Source: Gyromitra esculenta
Taxonomy: Eukaryota; Ascomycota; Pezizomycetes; Pezizales; Discinaceae
Direction of reading: 5' to 3'
Length of the DNA: 64,000 bases
Assembly (NCBI GenBank): GCA_038503075.1
Contig: JBCAML010000001.1
Span: 558,001 to 622,000 of the forward strand
The notes under the pieces were generated by a model. The model searched no databases and was not told the DNA's origin. It saw nothing but the letters and a program-made list of their open reading frames with translations. Within the stretch, counting starts at the first letter, position 1, and each line of letters begins with the position of its first letter. A program made the translations under genes and the position numbers. Of this stretch, positions 21,733 through 31,729 are shown in pieces.

Positions 21733-24485
21733 TTCCGGCGTTATTGTTTTCCCTGCATTTTTTTTCTTTATTAAAGTCATCTGCGGTGTCGGACGGCAGC
21801 ATATTTCAGGAGTGTAGTCTTACAGGGTTTTCTTTAGCGGTAAATTTTTTCTGGGGCTGGCTTTTTTGATTTTCTGCATTTATTATTTTCTTGTCCATGC
21901 TTTAAGGCCCTTGTCTTCTTTTTTTTGTTTTATTCTTCTTTCTTGTGTCCTGGTTACACTGAGCTTTTGGGATCTCTTTTGTTTAATACGCGTTACTGTA
22001 CATCAGCAGTACTCGGTGGATGGTTTGCGATATTCCAAGAATAATATTGCTTAAAGCAAAAGGAAAAAAAACCTGTACCTCAATATTTTTTCCTGCTATG
22101 CACCTGCTTTGCTCCCGTTGCTTCACGATTCGTTCCCAGGAAATAGTTCACCAATGTTGATGGTGTAGCAGCCAGTGAATCAGAGCTTAGTGATGGGAAA
22201 TATGTTCGCGTTCTGCAGTCAACCGGACTTAGCCCTCCGGGCTGCAGTACACGTTCCGCACCAGTCAAATGCTGCCTTTGCAAAACTGTGTGGTCCATTA
22301 GAACCTTTCGCCATCGTGGATCGAAACTCCACCCTGCAGTGTTGTACATCGTGTGCCCAATGCTTGAGCAGCCAACAAGCACCCGAATGACAGCTAAGCG
22401 ACCCATAGCCGTTGCACAAATTAAGGAACCGATTGAATCGTGTCCCTATGCGGAACGTGCTCCAGTTGGAGAGAAACCACAGCAATTGTCCAGTAGCATC
22501 ACGGTTATCGCAGAGAAAGGCTAGATAGTCTATCAGCACCAATGCCTTGAGGGTTTCGGGAATTGAGATTAAGACCCTCAATTTCCACAGATAAGTTATT
22601 CTCAGCACAGAAAATCAATCTCATTATTAAGGATCGTAATAAGTTGACTTCGTCGATTTTCGTCCAGAAGATGTTGGGAAATTGATAGGTACGAAAAGTA
22701 AAAGATCTGCTACGTTTCCGATTGTGCAATAGCTTCCACAAAACTGGTTATCGTACAAATAGAAGTCACAAATTCCAGTGAAGAAAGAGGAGAAGAAAAA
22801 ATCTTTGGAAAAAGACTAACTCTTGAGGGTGCTCAGCTACCAATGACATCACGTGAAACATTGCGGGATAATGCCGCTCAGTTACCCGGATCTGTGTTCT
22901 TGTCCACCATGATCGAATCGTTTCCCCGTGATGCTGCTAGGAATTTGAAAATATGTCAGTTCCTTACGAGTTGTCTTATATTTTTAGTTAGTAACATCTG
23001 CAAAGAGCCAAATTTCTTCTGATTCACCCATTCAGACAAACGCCTAGGTCGGCTCCCAAACAGTGATCTGAGTGAGTTGGTGTGCTTGCCGTAGTCCTGG
23101 ATTTTCTGGATTACTGATGACCTAACCAAATACTGCAAACAAATACAGACGTCCCCGGCCTAATGGTGGAACTGGCCAGTTGGCGGATATGGGAGAAACT
23201 TGGTAGCAACGAGCATGAAACCCTGGGCCTCTATCTGCGGATTGGGTCAGTCAGCCCCTTGTCCAGCAACTGACCAGTTCCGCCACCAGGCCGGAGATGT
23301 CTGTCCCCAATCCGAAATCGGTTATCGAGTGATATTTTGTGATTCGAGCTAGTATCGGCTGCCAATGATTGGATTAGCCGTTGCTTCTTCGCATCCTAGA
23401 TAGACAACACACAATCCTAGGGTTGATCAGAAGCATTAGAATGGTTCGATACTTATCACCTCGGCGATACTTATAAAATCTACCGCTAGCTTTTTTTGGA
23501 GTAGATCACATACCCTCGCCAAGCAAAGCCATCAGAAAACCTAGAATAAATATCCTGAAGGATTTAAGAGATCTAGTTACGGTAAGAACAATATAGGGAG
23601 TTACCAATCATAATCTATGCAATAAGAACCTATTTTTAAAATCGAAACGTGCACTCGCATTTACCACGTGCCCGGAATAGTTCCTGCTAAGTGGAGTAAG
23701 CCATATCAACGTGAGGACTAAAGGGGGAGGGAAGATCAGATGAGTAGGGAAACAGTGCTTTTCTCTCACAAAACTTAGGATAACCCATTAAATTAACTTC
23801 TTCGAAGAAAGCATGGCAATGTAGCGAAAGAAAGAAAAAACTGGTGGTAGCGTAAAATGAAAAATTTGTTACCGCCCCTAATACACGATAGACACTAAAA
23901 TCAATAGATAGAAATTATGCTACCAAAGCAGATGTCAAATAAAGAAAACCTTATTGTTGTATTTTAGTCTATCTGTCTGTGGCCTAAGGGCTATTTGGTA
24001 AGTTTTCGGAATACACCCAGCGCATTAATTTCCAATGCAATGATGTGGATAGGTCTGCGGAGTACCATTCGATGAGGCGAATAAAACAGCCTTTAAGGTC
24101 GTTGAAAAGTTGTTCGAAGTGTTATTTGGTAGGATGCAAGAGCCAATATTTGGCGAAAACCAAGGCAGAGATCTTAGATGGCGTAGGTTAGAGGAGTCGT
24201 TGGCTGAAGGAGAGTTTAATCTGTAGCAAACGCCGAGTAATTGTGACTATTCTTTTCCTCCCCTCTTAAGCCTCTCACTTTCCAGTATGCTATAAGAGTA
24301 ATCATAATAACCGCGAAACCATTGCTATCGCTGAGTGACTATTTGTAAGACAGCTGAAGAACACTCTTCGAGGAGTTTGTTCGATAGCAGGGACCAGATA
24401 CTCTTCCAAGATATCGCGAACTCCAAGAGAAGGTTTTGGTCATTTGGTTTATAATGAGTGTGAGATTGTTGTGATGATACTCCTC
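21733..24485. other. Gene-poor AT-rich region
   Basis: No supported gene. Short overlapping open frames on the minus strand near 22080-22740 do not join into a recognisable product. A foldback element at 23145-23304 is annotated separately. Confidence 0.45.
23145..23304. mobile_element. Small foldback/MITE-like element, about 160 bp
   Basis: The left end ACAGACGTCCCCGGCC continues about 43 bases as an imperfect inverted copy of the right end, where the minus strand reads ACAGACATCTCCGGCC. Both arms include GGAACTGG(C/T)CAGTTG. Of roughly eight mismatches most are C/T or G/A, as expected after cytosine deamination such as RIP. No ORF lies inside, and no clear target duplication was found. Confidence 0.6.
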
Positions 24486-25569
24486 TTAGTGACCTGCAGC
24501 TAGGAGTTGTTGACCAAGGGCTTTATTGAGAGCTGATGCCACAAGGTCCCCTTGGATTGTGGTCCCAAAAACCCTCTCGCCTTGCTCGCCGTTTCTTAAA
24601 GATGATAAGGATGGAGATGGAGATGGAGATGGGGGTGAGGAGCTGTAAGAGAAGCGGTTTTTGTTCAAGGCGTGCGTTGAGGATACTGAGAGAGCTATGT
24701 AGCGCTGGGCAGGAAATGCCAACGACTCTAATATTTGTGTAACTCGAATACGTGTACCTGTTTCCACGGTCAAGCACAATAGAGAGCCTGTGCTGAACGT
24801 ATAAGATGTTTGATTATAAATCTTGGCCCTGGCGCCGTCAAAGATGGGGTCTTAGTAATCCAACGCGTACGTTCAGCGCATGTTTATGCTGAGATCATCG
24901 ATATCTCCAGCACACGATTGCCGTTTCCCGGTATCTACATGTGCCCAGCAAAAATGTCTCACATGCATCACACGCAAATTTACCTGAAATATCGCATCTG
25001 TGTTTCAGACTCAGCCCAAATCTTTTCTGCTTCTTCGGTTTTGTCCTCCTCCAGGATATTCCACACATCACAGATATCACTCGGTGATTGGCAAGCTCGA
25101 ATATATTCCCAGCCCTCGCAAGAGTGTTTTGGGCTCCTAACTGGCTCGCAAGAAAGATAGTCGTGGTTTCTCATCCAGGGGTGATAGAAATCAACCGGGT
25201 GATTACCTGTGATGCAGATCCTCTCCCGATATATGGAATGCATGTTAAGTTTCATTTTTGAGAAAGATATTCGGTCTTTTGGTGCTTAGCGGCGAGGTTC
25301 GTACCCCACGCCTCTTTTACTCGGAGAAAAGCGTACATTTTTAAACCAACAACTTCTGAAAAATAGGCTGAGCTTGAGACAGGAGAACTGTCAGAAAGAC
25401 ATAACGGTGTGGATATTTGAGCCGCAAGCTCCAAATTCATAAAAGCGGGAGCACAGCCATATTTTGAAAACTGACTTAGACAGTTGATAGGGGTTAAGAG
25501 CATAGCCTGCCTACATATAGGCCTATAACTACATGTATGTACATGTAATGCTCCTCTCGCTGAAACCAA
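24486..25569 (-). pseudogene. Possible degenerate or multi-exon gene, family unknown
   Basis: Three consecutive minus-strand open segments look more protein-like than chance: 25569-25252 (includes INCLSQFSKYGCAPAFMN and SEVVGLKMYAFLRVKEAWG), 25255-24980 (SEGWEYIRACQ-like, DICDVWNILEEDKTEEAEK), and 24779-24486 (RVFGTTIQGDLVASALNK). The second ends at a plausible GTAAAT donor and the third could follow a TTAG acceptor near 24733. The first and second overlap by four bases in different frames, which needs a frameshift or an unseen intron. No family was recognised. Treat it as a candidate gene remnant. Confidence 0.3.
24611..24632. repeat. (ATGGAG)n repeat
   Basis: Three to four ATGGAG units ending in a G-run, within the doubtful gene remnant. 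Confidence 0.75.
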
Positions 25570-26175
25570 TCTTTACTGAAAATTAGCTAATAATTAGCTG
25601 CTTAGGTCAGGGAGTTTTCTGAGTCACTCTTGGGCTTATCTATTCGGTAGTATGTTTATTATATTATATCCACAGCATAAAAAGCTAAATTTATCTTATA
25701 TATGCTAAGAATCCTTCGATTACCTAGTCGGAAACCCACCTCCGCATATATACGCACAGGATATCACTCGATATCTGAACCCCCAAACCTGTTGGAAATG
25801 ACTTCCTAATATGTAGGGCTCCGGTGCTCGACCGGAGGCCTGTGAGAAGTCTCGGGGAAGAGCTCTCGGCGCTCTCGGCGTTTCTCGGCGAGAGCTCAGG
25901 AAGGAAAAGAACGACTACCTTGGGGGCCCGAATATGTAGTATATAGAGGGGGGAAGGCGGAGCCTTCCCCCAGCAAGCAATCAATCAATCGAGCTTTTAC
26001 AACGAAACCTCACCACCCGAAGACCCACCCTCCCCCGATGAATAGTCGGAAAAATCCCCCCATTCAGGTCTCAAAATATCCATATTCTCGATCCACCACG
26101 CCAAATTCCCCCGCTTGGCCATCCTTGAGTACTCCAGTCCAAACCAACTTTCTTGAGTTAACGGCTCCTATTACT
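25570..26175. other. Intergenic, with a GC-rich hairpin
   Basis: No supported gene. At 25949-25971 a perfect 10-bp stem (GGGGGAAGGC with GCCTTCCCCC) with a 3-base loop GGA is followed by an AATC repeat. A direct repeat of CTCTCGGCG lies near 25862-25885. Confidence 0.5.
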
Positions 26176-27869
26176 TTATCTACCCCTCACCTCCCTATCC
26201 TTCCATTTTCTATCCTCCGCCTCTCTAGCCCTCTCTTTCCCCTTCTCGTCTTCGGCCATGTGTCCACGTGCTCTCTTGGCCTCGAAATCGGCGTCGGCCT
26301 CAGCGTTAATCGACATCTTTGCTACTCTCACCACTACCTCACAATCTACAAGCTGAAACGCTCTATTCAGCAGCGTCCCATTCTCACCGCTTATCTTCTT
26401 CATGTCGACACCATTCTCCAACAAGACTTTAACCATGATCTCCTCCCCATTATCAATCGAACACTGCAGGGCGGTAACATTATCACAGTCTCTTCGATTA
26501 ACTGGACAGCCATTCTTGACCAAGATTTCGACAGCATCTGCATACTCCCCATAGCAGATGGGTGAATATTGGCACTCTGAAAAGCGACGGGGATCGTATC
26601 TAGCGACATGATGGGCAGTGTACGGCATAGATCATCCGCGAGGCCCACGCCGTAGGTAAACAGTAACTTAACAATAGCAGCTGGATCCGGATTTGTCGGC
26701 TCGAGTCTGTAACTAAGTGTTAGATGTATAGCAGTTTTCTCAAAGATATTCAAAACTTTTTAATCCACACCGTTTTCTGGTAGAGCCTTCGCCGTGACTC
26801 CTTCGGTGACTGAAGCCGCGTCGTGCAGCGTTGTATAGTCATTATCATCTCTTGCATCAACACAGCATCCGCTGGCAATCAGCAGCTTAATAACGGCCTG
26901 TTTACGGCTTCGACAGCGAGTTTGGGGAATTCTGAATAGACTACCCTTTGGGGGCCGCAGCTAGCTACGTTGTGAACCGCTGTGCGCCTCATTTCATCAA
27001 CCGCTGTTATGTCGGCGCCATACTGGGGAAGCATCCTTATAAGCGCCAATGGGTCAACACCGTGCTAAGCAATGTTACTGCAGTGGAAGCCAATGACCAC
27101 GAGTGGTGTAGTATTGGCTACGGACAAGCCACGGGAGGTTCGGGCGTCGACTTCTGCACCCCTCGAAAGAAGCAACGACATGCTTGATCCGTTGCCTTGT
27201 TCGACCGCGAAGTGAAGTATTTCGCCGGTGTAGACTATGGCCGTGGTGGGCACGCCGAAATCGAGTAGTATGCGGACTATGTCGATATGGCCGACTCGGG
27301 CTACAGTGTATAATGGAGTATCATCCTTCAGCTCTCTGTGTGAGTTGAAGCTTGGCTCGCCGGGGGGGCCACCCGGCGGCAGCAGGAGTATGGCTATATC
27401 GGTGTGTCCATAATCTGCGGCAAGACATAACCCGTACACTTTTGTTCCCCGCAATACCATACCGGGGAAGCCGACACGCGCCCCCTTTTCAAGGAGAAAT
27501 TCAACGCCTGCTTTATGGTTGTATCGGGCGGCATAGGAGAGGTATATAATTTTTGCGGCAGTCCCAGACACCAGCGCATTCGGAGGCGTGGTGGAGATGT
27601 GCGTGAAAGTCCTGGCAGTGGACATCGATGCCACCTTTCAGCAAGCGCTCGATGATTGAGACGTAGCCATGGAAGCATGCCCAGTGAAGGACGGTGTCAT
27701 ATTTTCTTTCGGGGTTTTTAAAGCGGAAGCCGATGGCTAAAGCGTCGAGGCGGGTGCATAAGAGGTAGTAAGAGTGTAGGTCGCATTGGAGGAGGGAATT
27801 ATGGTCTTTTTCAGGGAAATATTGGGCAACGAGGAGGAAGAGCTCTTTGGCGAGGCCAAGGAGCACCAT
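26176..27869 (-). pseudogene. F-box/ankyrin-repeat protein, decayed
   Basis: Read on the minus strand, the N-terminus at 27869 has an F-box-like start (LAKELFLLVAQYFPEKDHNSLLQ) and then ankyrin repeats (TVLHWACFHGYVSIIERLLKGG, seen in part). The frame is lost near 27600; the next frame continues ankyrin units (GVEFLLEKGA, ADYGHTDIAILLL, VARVGHIDIVRILLDFG) to a stop at about 27067. Further units follow in other frames with stops between them: GADITAVDEMRRTAVH near 26985, LIASGCCVDARDDNDYTTLH near 26850, and AVEILVKNGCPVNRRDC near 26530. At least four frame changes or stops cannot be explained by one consistent intron set. F-box/ankyrin proteins form large, fast-changing families in filamentous ascomycetes, so decay of one copy is unsurprising. 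Confidence 0.8.
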
Positions 27870-29639
27870 TTTTCGTATGCCGTATTATTTATATGCTTAC
27901 TCGCCTAGTGTTATGATTTCACGATACCCACCTCCCACGTCAATTTAGGGCTTCAGAGTGTAATGAAGCTTTGTATTTCTTACCAACCGCTCTTGCCAAG
28001 ATGTTGTCATTAAAAGCACACTCATATTGAGGTACTAGAGTATTTTTTTTATTAGTAGCTTTTGTAACAATCATTCCTCCCTCGGCGCCGACTTTTGAAC
28101 CACAGAGGAAACCCATCAATCATAGATAAGAGTTACGGACGCGGTCTAATAAGCTAGTTTTAGCCTCCTTCCATCCTAAATCTATCCATGTGGTTAGTAG
28201 CCTGTACTACATGCAGCTATGTTAGATAAATAGTTTCGATAAAGAAGCAAAGAAGCTTCGATTCCAGCTCCTATCGCCGCATGTATCTACATGTATCCCT
28301 TTCCCAAACCCATCTTAATACGGTTGCGGGAAAAGCGAGAGACATGGGGACTCGGCCATACAAACGCTACCTCTTTACGAGGTAGGTCAGGTCGTATTCC
28401 GACAGTACATACAGTAGCAAGATACCCAATTTTATACTCTACGCTCTGGCCAACTCTTGTTCTCAATTTGTATTTACAGCTACGCAGGACTGGTTTTTTT
28501 CCCCGAACAGACTACTAAGAATAGACTGTAGTCCACTTGACAGTCCAGACTGTCCATTATTTGGGCGGACTGGCTTGGTAAGAAAGACTGCCGGTCCAGC
28601 AGGTAGTCCAGCTGCGGTTACCCTACCTTCCGGGCGCAGGGAGAAACATTGCTGCATCCATCCATCCGCAAGCATGTGACACAGTGGAATACACGTATTG
28701 AAGCGGATGTCTTCACGAGGTATATCCAGTCGTAGGTTATGGTACATGTATTTTTATATACCCTCTCTCCTCTTCCTTCCAATACATAAAATCGAAAAAT
28801 AAATAAAGAAATAGTGATACACCTCAAATCTCCCCCGCACTTCGAACACAAACTACAAGGAGAAATGTAACTGCAAGCCTATCGTTCATTCCAAGACTCC
28901 CCAGAGATCGCTGATATTTTCTCTGGCATTCTGTCATCGATCTCTCCATCGTCCCCCCACCCCAAATCATGCGTGCCCTCCACAGTGCGCCACATCCCAC
29001 GAGAAAAGCGATATGGTCGAGAAAACGAACGGAGCAACCGCTGGCCGCTGGTTCAGCCTGGTGGTTGGTGATGCTAGGAGAGGCTAGCTAAGCAGAGTTC
29101 ATATTCGAGCTCTCAGGCCTGTGAAATCAACGAGGAGCAGTACAACACCGTCTCCGAAACGAAGATCTGAACCTGTTCTGGAAAGCCCCAAGTTATGTGC
29201 AGTCAGATACAGTGAGATGTGCAGTTTCTTGTGTTCAACTGTTTCGTTGCTTTTTGTAAAACACCACACCCGTCACCGAGAGCGAGCACATGTAGGTACG
29301 GTGCAGGTTGAGGCTCCAGTCTCAGCGCAACAAGCGAGCCAATGGAGACTGAAGCAGCAAAGAATGCCATGATGCCATGATATCCTCCTGCATTCCTGTC
29401 TTGCATGGACGCTCTCCGCAATACATTCAACCCCACCAAGCACATGTATCCATCCCTCGATCCGACGATAGCCCCTCGTCCCACGTGCGCTCTCTGTGGC
29501 TCTCCCGCTGGACCGAGGATTAAAAATATAAACCCTCCTGTTCTGCCCCTCAGTGCCCCTTCCTCTGCTCTTCCTCTGCTATCCGCTTTCTGCTGCCCTC
29601 CGTCTCGTGGTGTTCCACCATCACTAAACCCTCTCGCAT
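27870..29639. other. Intergenic, upstream of carnitine acetyltransferase
   Basis: About 1.8 kb with no supported gene. Two TACATGTA palindromes (28288-28295, 28743-28750) and several GACTG/CAGTC-rich short repeats (28490-28620) are present. The last part should contain the promoter of the acetyltransferase. Confidence 0.5.
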
Positions 29640-31729
29640 ATGTCTTCTTCCGCCCTTTGCCGAGGCATCTCAGTCCGGGCAATAGCCTCGGCCTCTCTGC
29701 GTCGCCCAGCATCACAGGTTAGTAGTCGAGCCTTCCTTTAAAAAAAAAAAGGAAAACCTCTCCCAGACAGGCTGTAGCCATCTTCATTCGCTAAACAGCT
29801 TCTGCGCTGCGCTGTAGTTTAGAAAAATGGCCCCCATAATAACAAGAGCAAATGCCACAGCTGTAGCTGGAGGTATGAAACCTAGCTTCCCTCCTGCCAC
29901 CACCACCACACGTATTAATCCACTCTGTGTTAGGCTATAAAGAAGACACCAGCAAAGGTCCCATGCTTCGATTCCAAGAATCTCTTCCCCGTCTCCCAGT
30001 TCCAACTCTCCAGGAGACTGCCGACCGCTACGTCAAATCCGTCCATCCGCTCCTCAGCGCCTCTGAATTCGAATCCACAAAGTCAGCTGTCAGCGAGTTC
30101 ATCCGTCCCGGTGGCATCGGTGAAGAGCTTCAGAAGAAGCTCCTTGCGAAAGCCGAAGATCCTAGCGTCAAAAACTGGCTCGCGGACTGGTGGAACAACG
30201 CGGCGTACCTAGGATACCGCGACCCGGTCGTACCTTATGTTTCGTACTTTTACTCCTACAAGGACGACAAGAAGCGACGCAACCCCGCCAAACGGGCGGC
30301 CGCTATCACGGCCGTAACCCTAGAGTTCAAGAAGATGGTTGACGCCGGCACGCTGGAACCGGAGTACATGCGGAAGGCGCCCATGTGCATGGATTCGTAC
30401 AAGTGGATGTTCAACGCCTGTCGGATCCCAAAAAAGCCTGCCGACGAGCCCATCAAGTATTCTGCCGATGAGAACAAGCATTTTGTCGTGATCCGAAAAA
30501 ACCGTTTCTTCAAGGTGCTCCACGAAGTTGACGGCGTCCAGCTAAACGCGAAAGAGCTCGAAGCCCAGTTTACACGCATCTACGAGCTCGCTAACTCCGA
30601 GAAAGTGCCCGCAATCGGCGCGCTCACCTCCGAGAACCGCGATGTCTGGACCGACGCACGTCAAGCCCTCTTCAATGCATCCCCCGAAAATGCCGGTGCC
30701 CTCGCCGCAATCGAGTCTGCATCGTTCGTGGTCTGCCTCGACGACACCTCCCCGGTAACCCTTGAGGAACGCGCCCACCAGTACTGGCACGGTGACGGCA
30801 TGAACCGCTTCTTCGACAAACCGCTCCAATTCATCGTCAACGAGAATGGCACCGCCGGCTTCATGGGTGAGCACTCGATGATGGACGGAACCCCCACTCA
30901 CCGTCTCAACGACTACATCAACGAGACCATCTTCAAACACAAACTTGACCTCACCACCGGCAACATTCGCTCTAACCTCCCCGAACCTACCCCCATCAAC
31001 TTCACAATCAACGACCAAATCCAAACAGCAATCGACAAGGCCCAAACCTCCTTCCGCGCCACCATAAACCTCCATGATCTACGCGTCCTCGCCTACCACG
31101 GCTACGGTAAGGGCCTGATCAAGAAATTCAAATGCTCCCCCGACGCATACGTGCAGATGATAATCCAACTTGCCTACCATAAAATGTATGGCAAGAACCG
31201 ACCAACCTACGAATCTACCGCAACCCGCAAATACCAGCTCGGCCGAACCGAAACCTGCCGTACTGTCTCTGATGAATCCGTGGCATGGTGTAATGCCATG
31301 GCTGACCCAGATGCAGACCCCAGTACCTGCATCACCCTGTTCCGCAGCGCCATAGCTGCACACGTTAAATACATCTCTGAAGCCTCCGAGGGCCACGGTG
31401 TTGATCGACATCTATTCGGACTGAAGAATCTATTGGCCCCTGGACAGGAATTGCCGGGGCTTTATAAAGATCCTGCGTATTCGTACTCTGGAAGCTGGTT
31501 CTTGAGTACTTCGCAACTCAGCAGCGACCACTTTAACGGCTACGGGTGGAGTCAAGTTATTGATGGTGGCTTCGGTATCGCGTATATGATCAATGAGACG
31601 AATTTGCAGTTTAATGTTGTCAGTAAGAAGCTGGGCGCAGATAAGATGCAGTTCTATTTGACGGATGCGGCGAATGACATGAGGGAGTTAATGGAGAGGG
31701 AGTTGGAGCCGGCGAAGGCGAAGCTGTAG
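29640..31729 (+). CDS. CAT2: Carnitine O-acetyltransferase, mitochondrial/peroxisomal
   Basis: The enzyme exchanges acetyl groups between CoA and carnitine so that acetyl units can cross organelle membranes; it is needed for growth on fatty acids and acetate. Three exons fit: 29640-29717, 29818-29872 and 29934-31729, giving 642 residues. Exon 1 encodes an Arg/Ser/Ala-rich mitochondrial presequence (MSSSALCRGISVRAIASASL). An in-frame ATG in exon 2 at 29827 starts MAPIITRANATAVAG and would bypass it. The C-terminus ends AKL, a PTS1 peroxisomal signal. The catalytic His is H358 in GEHSMMDGTPTH, and the family's DRH(L/Y)FGLK motif is present near base 31405. In yeast CAT2 and Aspergillus acuJ, one gene supplies both organelles through alternative starts, and this gene has the same parts. 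Confidence 0.95.

Noticed and set aside
22080..22741. Chain of minus-strand frames
   Set aside because: Segments do not join by reasonable splice sites and resemble no family; could be an old pseudogene but the evidence is too thin.
29203..29715. Minus-strand 170-codon frame overlapping the acetyltransferase promoter and first exon
   Set aside because: Antisense to the presequence exon and made of biased promoter sequence.
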